Positions 14,456-18,389 of a DNA stretch of 18,389 bases are shown here, piece by piece. Position 1 is the stretch's first letter; each line of letters starts with the position of its first letter. Source of the stretch: JAKEGK01 sp036507695 (lineage in GTDB: Bacteria > Pseudomonadota > Gammaproteobacteria > SZUA-152); NCBI GenBank assembly GCA_036507695.1, contig DATCIR010000160.1, positions 1 to 18,389 on the forward strand, written 5' to 3'. The notes below the pieces were generated by a model. It did no database searches. It was not told the origin of the DNA and worked only from the letters and a program-made list of their open reading frames with translations. Both the position numbers and the translations under genes were made by a program.

Positions 14456-16555
14456 TTGCGCATCGATGCTCCGGTGCGGGCGCTAAAACGCGCCGGTCCC
14501 AGCGTGGCCGAAAAGCTCGCGCGGCTCAATATAGTAACTATCCAGGACCTGCTGTTTCATCTGCCGCTGCGTTACCAGGACCGCACCCGCGTGGTGCCGA
14601 TTGGCAGTTTGCGTTCCGGCAGCGAAGCGGTGATCGAAGCGGACGTGCTGCTGACCGATATCAAATACGGCCGCCGCCGCATGTTGTTGTCCCGGATCGG
14701 CGACGGCACCGGTTTCATCACGCTGCGCTTTTTTCATTTCAGCGCCAGTCAACAGCAGGGACTTTCACCAGGCGCCAAACTACGCTGTTTTGGCGAAGTG
14801 CGTTATTCCGCCCAGGGACTGGAAATGGTGCATCCGGAATACCAGTTGTTAAAACCCGGTGACCCGCAGCTTGATAATCATGAAACAGCACATTTGACGG
14901 CGGTATATCCCGCCACCGAAGGACTGCGGCAGTTTTCCCTGCGGGCGTTGATAGACCAGTTGGTGCTCGATTCCAATACTTTGCTGGTGGATGTGCCGGA
15001 ATGGTTACCTTCGTCCACTCTGCAAAAGTTGAAATTTCCCCCGTTGGCGCAGGCCATTGCGTTTGTGCATAAACCGCCTCCCGACGCGCCGGTCAATGTG
15101 CTGCTCAATGGCAAGCACCGCTGCCAGCAACGCCTCGCGTTTGAAGAACTGCTGGCGCATCATCTATCCATGCGCCGGCGGCGTCTGCGTTACCAGCAGC
15201 ACCGGGCGGCGGTTTTAAATAATGAGAGCCGTTTAGCGCGCCAGCTGCAGGACCAATTGCCGTTTGCTTTGACGAATGCGCAACAGCGTGTGTATGCCGA
15301 AATAAAACAGGATTTGTCCCGCAACTTGCCGATGTTACGCCTGGTGCAGGGCGATGTGGGTTGCGGCAAAACCATTGTCGCGGCATTGGCTGCCCTGCAT
15401 GCGGTGGAGTCCGGTTATCAGGCGGCGGTCATGGCGCCCACGGAGTTGCTGGCCGATCAGCATTATCAGAATTTCCACCGGTGGCTGCAACCGCTGGGTA
15501 TCCGCGTCGAGTGGTTGTCCGGCAAATTAAAGGGCAAGGCGCGCGCCAGCGTGCTGACGGCAATTGGCGGCGGCGCCGCGCACGTGGTGGTCGGCACGCA
15601 CGCCCTGTTCCAGGAGAATGTGACATTTTGCCGCTTGGGGTTGATTGTTGTCGATGAACAGCATCGCTTCGGCGTGCACCAGCGGCTGGCGTTGCGCAAT
15701 AAGGGCAAATCGGCGCAAGCCAACATCGAATGGTATCCGCATCAACTCATCATGACGGCCACACCCATCCCCCGCACCCTGGCGATGACCGCGTACGCCG
15801 ATCTTGATTGTTCGGTTATCGATGAACTGCCGCCGGGCAGGCGGCCGGTGCAGACGGTGGTGGTGGATGGCAACCGGCGCCAGGAAGTGATCGAGCGCGT
15901 GCACAGCGCCTGCCGGTCGGGCAAGCAGGCCTATTGGGTATGCACCTTGATCGAGGAATCCGAGCTGTTACAATGCCAGGCGGCCGAAGACACCGCGCGG
16001 TTATTGCACGAGGAATTGCCGGACCTGCGTATCGGCCTGGTGCATGGCCGGATGAAACCGGCGGAAAAAGACCGTATCATGCAGCAGTACAAAAGCGGCG
16101 AAATTGAATTGTTAGTCGCAACCACGGTTATTGAAGTGGGCGTTGATGTACCCAACGCTACGCTGATGATTATCGAAAACGCCGAGCGCCTGGGGCTTTC
16201 CCAATTGCACCAGTTGCGCGGCCGAGTGGGACGGGGCGGGCAGCAAAGCACCTGTGTGTTGCTGTATCACGCGCCTTTATCGCAACTGGCGCGGCAACGT
16301 TTACAGGTCATGCGCGATACCAATGATGGTTTTGTCATTGCGCAGCGTGATCTGGAAATTCGCGGTCCTGGCGAACTGCTGGGCACGCGCCAAACCGGAC
16401 TGGAGCAGTTTCATATCGCGGACCTGCAGCGCGATCATGCCATGCTGCCGGAAGTGATCAAGACCGCGAATGAATTGTTAACCGCGTATCCGCGACAGGT
16501 TGATACAATCATTCAACGCTGGCTGGGGCGCAATGAAGAATATGGTAACGTGTAG
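14456..16555 (+). CDS. recG: ATP-dependent DNA helicase RecG
   Basis: A 699-residue helicase that remodels stalled replication forks and recombination intermediates. The N-terminal wedge/OB domain (about 1–250) starts with the family helices LKRAGPSVAEKLARL and HLPLRYQDRT (35–44). The motor shows Walker A GDVGCGKT (299–306), APTELLADQH (327–336), the DEQH box (400–403), TATPIPRT (434–441), VHGRMKPAEKDRIM and the C-terminal ATTVIEVGVDVPNAT and QLRGRVGRGG. No ATG fits the family N-terminus: the frame upstream is closed by TGA at 14414 and the only suitable codon is TTG at 14456 (a GTG at 14474 is second choice), without a clear ribosome binding site. Walker A has Cys where GDVGSGKT is usual. 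Identity is very secure; only the start is uncertain. Confidence 0.96.
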   Translation: MRIDAPVRALKRAGPSVAEKLARLNIVTIQDLLFHLPLRYQDRTRVVPIGSLRSGSEAVIEADVLLTDIKYGRRRMLLSRIGDGTGFITLRFFHFSASQQQGLSPGAKLRCFGEVRYSAQGLEMVHPEYQLLKPGDPQLDNHETAHLTAVYPATEGLRQFSLRALIDQLVLDSNTLLVDVPEWLPSSTLQKLKFPPLAQAIAFVHKPPPDAPVNVLLNGKHRCQQRLAFEELLAHHLSMRRRRLRYQQHRAAVLNNESRLARQLQDQLPFALTNAQQRVYAEIKQDLSRNLPMLRLVQGDVGCGKTIVAALAALHAVESGYQAAVMAPTELLADQHYQNFHRWLQPLGIRVEWLSGKLKGKARASVLTAIGGGAAHVVVGTHALFQENVTFCRLGLIVVDEQHRFGVHQRLALRNKGKSAQANIEWYPHQLIMTATPIPRTLAMTAYADLDCSVIDELPPGRRPVQTVVVDGNRRQEVIERVHSACRSGKQAYWVCTLIEESELLQCQAAEDTARLLHEELPDLRIGLVHGRMKPAEKDRIMQQYKSGEIELLVATTVIEVGVDVPNATLMIIENAERLGLSQLHQLRGRVGRGGQQSTCVLLYHAPLSQLARQRLQVMRDTNDGFVIAQRDLEIRGPGELLGTRQTGLEQFHIADLQRDHAMLPEVIKTANELLTAYPRQVDTIIQRWLGRNEEYGNV

Positions 16556-16734
16556 AAGGTGAATGGTGTTGAACACTAAATCTGTCACCGTAAAATCTTT
16601 AGGCGCACAATCCGTTTTTTAAAAAAATTCATTTAATGATTGGGTATAAGAAATTCTCTTTTCGATGTTAGCAAATAACTTACGTGGTTTTTACTAGCGC
16701 GAAAAATTTTCAACGGAAAGTTTTATCACAAAAC

Positions 16735-16763
16735 TTGACTAAACACCGTTCCCTGACTAAAAA
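16735..16763 (+). promoter_or_regulatory. Promoter of candidate small RNA
   Basis: TTGACT (16735–16740, 5 of 6 to the sigma-70 -35 consensus) and TAAAAA (16758–16763, 4 of 6) are separated by exactly 17 bp. A start about 7 nt further on, near 16769–16770, leads directly into the stem-loop of the candidate RNA. Confidence 0.5.
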
Positions 16764-16768
16764 TTAAC

Positions 16769-16842
16769 AGTAAGACTGCTTTTGTACACCTCCCTCATAC
16801 AAAGGCAGTTTATTAGCGGTCTTTCCCCAAGGCCGCTTTTTT
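16769..16842 (+). ncRNA. Candidate small regulatory RNA with anti-Shine–Dalgarno loop
   Basis: About 74 nt between a promoter-like pair and a strong terminator. Stem 1 pairs ACTGCTTTTGTA (16775–16786) with TACAAAGGCAGT (16798–16809): 11 Watson–Crick pairs plus one wobble, extendable by two more pairs. The 11-nt loop is CACCTCCCTCA (16787–16797). Its CACCTCC is identical to the anti-Shine–Dalgarno end of 16S rRNA and complementary to GGAGGTG-type ribosome binding sites. After five bases the second stem is the terminator. No start codon with a useful open frame lies within it. This looks like a trans-acting, C-rich-loop small RNA that would mask ribosome binding sites. Alternatively it is the leader/attenuator of an unseen unit. 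Expression is not shown by sequence. Confidence 0.55.
16815..16842 (+). terminator. Rho-independent terminator
   Basis: AGCGGTCTT (16815–16823) pairs with AAGGCCGCT (16829–16837) through 9 pairs including one wobble, closed by a 5-nt TCCCC loop and followed by a run of T's. It is the best terminator in the window. It ends the candidate small RNA and would also stop any readthrough from recG, which ends 260 bp upstream. Confidence 0.85.
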
Positions 16843-16843
16843 A

Positions 16844-16928
16844 TTGCCTAAAATTTTTTATTGTCTAAAATAAGGTCGCCTGAAAAAATGCTCTGAAAAA
16901 CGTGGTCTGAAAAAGATTTACTGGACTA
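16844..16928. repeat. Cluster of degenerate TNGYCTRA motifs upstream of bioA
   Basis: Related motifs begin at 16844 (TTGCCTAAAA), 16861 (TTGTCTAAAA), 16876 (TCGCCTGAAAAA), 16889 (TGCTCTGAAAAA), 16903 (TGGTCTGAAAAA) and, more weakly, 16922 (TGGACTAAGA). Steps are 17, 15, 13, 14 and 19 bp, so the array is irregular. It could be decayed tandem duplication or a set of protein binding sites. Confidence 0.5.
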
Positions 16929-17115
16929 AGAGCCGTTGGTAAAAACAGGGCGCACGAAAAATATGACTTTGATCCGTGCTTGAAACAGCTCAGGCACAAA
17001 AGCCAATAGCAAGACATAATATTTCACGAATATACTTTTAGCTTTTATGACATACTAACCGTCATCAAGCGACGACCTCAACTATTTTTCCGCTGATGAT
17101 GCACGGCGAACGGTT

Positions 17116-18389
17116 ATGAACAATCACTCCATGATGCAGCGGGATCTTGCCGTGGTATGGCACCCCTGTACGCAAATGAAGGACCATGAACATCTGCCGC
17201 TGATTCCCATCAGGCGTGGCGAGGGAGTTTATCTGGAAGACTTTGATGGCCGGCGTTATCTTGATGCCATCAGCTCCTGGTGGGTGAATTTGTTCGGCCA
17301 CAACCACCCACGGATCACCGCGGCGGTAAAACAGCAGCTCGATCAACTGGAGCATGTGCTGCTCGCCGGATTTACCCATGAACCGGTGGTGCGTTTGTCC
17401 GAACGGCTGGTTGCCCTGGCGCCTGCCGGCTTGTCGCGTTGCTTCTACGCGGACAACGGTTCATCGGCGGTGGAAATCGCCTTGAAGATGAGTTTCCATT
17501 ACTGGCGAAACCGGGGCGAGCAACGCAAACAAAAGTTTGTAACCCTGCAAAACAGTTACCATGGGGAAACGCTGGGCGCCTTGGCGGTCGGCGATGTGGA
17601 GCTTTACAAAAAAACCTATGAACCCTTGCTGCTGCGGGTTATTACCGCGCCGTCACCCGATGCCTATCACGCTCAGCCCGGTGAATCCGCGGCTGACCAT
17701 GCCACCCGGCAATTTCAGGCGCTGGAGACCATCCTGCAAGCTAATGCATCGGAGATTTGCGCCATTATTGTCGAGCCCCTGGTGCAATGCGCCGGCTCCA
17801 TGCGCATGTACGACCCGGTGTATTTAACGCGGCTGCGCGCGGCGTGTGATAAATACCGGGTGCACCTGATTGCCGATGAAATCGCGGTGGGCTTTGGCCG
17901 CACCGGCACTCTGTTTGCCTGCGAGCAGGCGGGCATCACGCCGGATTTCCTGTGTTTAGCGAAGGGATTGACCGGCGGTTATCTGCCTTTGTCGGTCGTG
18001 CTGACGCACGACACGGTGTATGAGGCGTTCTATGATGACTACGAAAAGCGCACCGCGTTTTTGCATTCGCACAGTTATACCGGTAATCCGCTGGCGTGCG
18101 CCGCGGCGTTGGCGACGCTGGATATTTTCGAGTCGGACCAGATATTACAGCGTAACCAGCAATTAATAACAACGCTGGCGTCCGCCATTGAGCCATTGAG
18201 AGACCATGCGCAGGTGGGCGATGTGCGGCAACGGGGGATGATCGCCGCCGTGGAGATGGTGCAGGATAAAACGAGCAGGCGGCCGTATCCTTGGCAGGAG
18301 CGCCGGGGTTTGCGGGTTTATCAATACGCGCTGACGCAAGGAGTGTTATTGCGGCCGTTAGGCAACGTGGTTTATTTCATGCCGCCCTA
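17116..18389 (+). CDS. bioA: Adenosylmethionine–8-amino-7-oxononanoate aminotransferase (3' end cut by window)
   Basis: The PLP enzyme that moves an amino group from S-adenosylmethionine to 8-amino-7-oxononanoate, giving 7,8-diaminononanoate in biotin synthesis. About 424 codons are visible and the frame is still open at the window edge, near the expected C-terminus. Landmarks: VVWHPCTQMKDHE (13–25 region), SSWWVNLFGHNHPR, YADNGSSAVEIALKM, NSYHGETLGA, the IADEIAVGFGRTG cofactor-binding Asp motif, the PLP-binding lysine K283 in CLAKGLTGGYLPLS, and HSHSYTGNPLACAAAL. The WHP and SSWW signatures separate BioA from other class III aminotransferases. The ATG at 17116 is the first good start in frame; 17131 is an alternative, and neither has a strong ribosome binding site. 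The long AT-rich leader suggests its own promoter. Confidence 0.95.
   Translation, partial: MNNHSMMQRDLAVVWHPCTQMKDHEHLPLIPIRRGEGVYLEDFDGRRYLDAISSWWVNLFGHNHPRITAAVKQQLDQLEHVLLAGFTHEPVVRLSERLVALAPAGLSRCFYADNGSSAVEIALKMSFHYWRNRGEQRKQKFVTLQNSYHGETLGALAVGDVELYKKTYEPLLLRVITAPSPDAYHAQPGESAADHATRQFQALETILQANASEICAIIVEPLVQCAGSMRMYDPVYLTRLRAACDKYRVHLIADEIAVGFGRTGTLFACEQAGITPDFLCLAKGLTGGYLPLSVVLTHDTVYEAFYDDYEKRTAFLHSHSYTGNPLACAAALATLDIFESDQILQRNQQLITTLASAIEPLRDHAQVGDVRQRGMIAAVEMVQDKTSRRPYPWQERRGLRVYQYALTQGVLLRPLGNVVYFMPP

Larger units (their letters stand above)
16556..17115. other. AT-rich recG–bioA intergenic region
   Basis: A 560-bp gene-free, strongly AT-rich spacer. It contains a candidate small RNA with its promoter and terminator (16735–16842), then a cluster of degenerate CTRAAAA motifs (16844–16928), then about 190 bp leading to bioA. 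Near 17047–17065 ATGAC-N9-GTCAT is a small inverted repeat that might be an operator. I see no BirA-type operator with the usual TGTAAACC/GGTTTACA arms and no BioR-type TTATCTATAA. Confidence 0.6.

Noticed and set aside
16980..17115. BirA operator or riboswitch upstream of bioA
   Set aside because: Neither the BirA-type TGTAAACC/GGTTTACA arms nor a BioR-type site is present; only a weak ATGAC-N9-GTCAT inverted repeat is seen.

Overview
The window is a stretch of bacterial chromosome, most likely from a betaproteobacterium of the Nitrosomonadales type. This is inferred from gene order and protein character (yicC–gmk–rpoZ–spoT–ridA–recG next to a Ser/Thr kinase/PP2C pair; a BioA beginning 'WHPCTQMKDHE'), not from a database search. 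Housekeeping genes are GC-rich. Between radC and the phosphatase gene lies a visibly more AT-rich accessory block.

Left end (1–2096): coaBC on the minus strand (coenzyme A synthesis) and radC on the plus strand, divergent from a shared spacer. Accessory block (about 2097–7027): on the minus strand, a c-type cytochrome gene broken by a frameshift, followed 13 bp later by a chemoreceptor (MCP) gene; divergent from them, a plus-strand set of periplasmic redox proteins: a di-heme cytochrome c peroxidase, a type-1 copper cupredoxin and a two-heme cytochrome c. They look like a periplasmic electron-transfer module. A nested inverted repeat sits between the last two genes. Decayed zone (7028–7854): no intact gene, only a C-terminal gene remnant, short direct repeats, orphan hairpins and a facing pair of 'GCAAAGNCGC' repeats, as expected of a mobile-element graveyard.

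Core block (7855–16555): a PP2C phosphatase and a Ser/Thr kinase on the minus strand, then on the plus strand yicC (RNase), gmk (GMP kinase), rpoZ (RNA polymerase omega), spoT (ppGpp synthetase/hydrolase), ridA (enamine deaminase) and recG (fork-remodelling helicase). gmk, rpoZ and spoT link guanine nucleotide supply, RNA polymerase and the stringent response. recG appears to begin with TTG.

Right end (16556–18389): a 560-bp AT-rich spacer and then bioA (biotin synthesis), cut by the window end. The spacer holds the most novel-looking element: a promoter-like pair followed by about 74 nt that fold into a stem-loop and a rho-independent terminator. The loop displays CACCTCC, the same sequence as the anti-Shine–Dalgarno tail of 16S rRNA. 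I read this as a candidate small regulatory RNA. Just downstream are five or six irregularly spaced copies of a T-N-G-Y-C-T-R-A motif.
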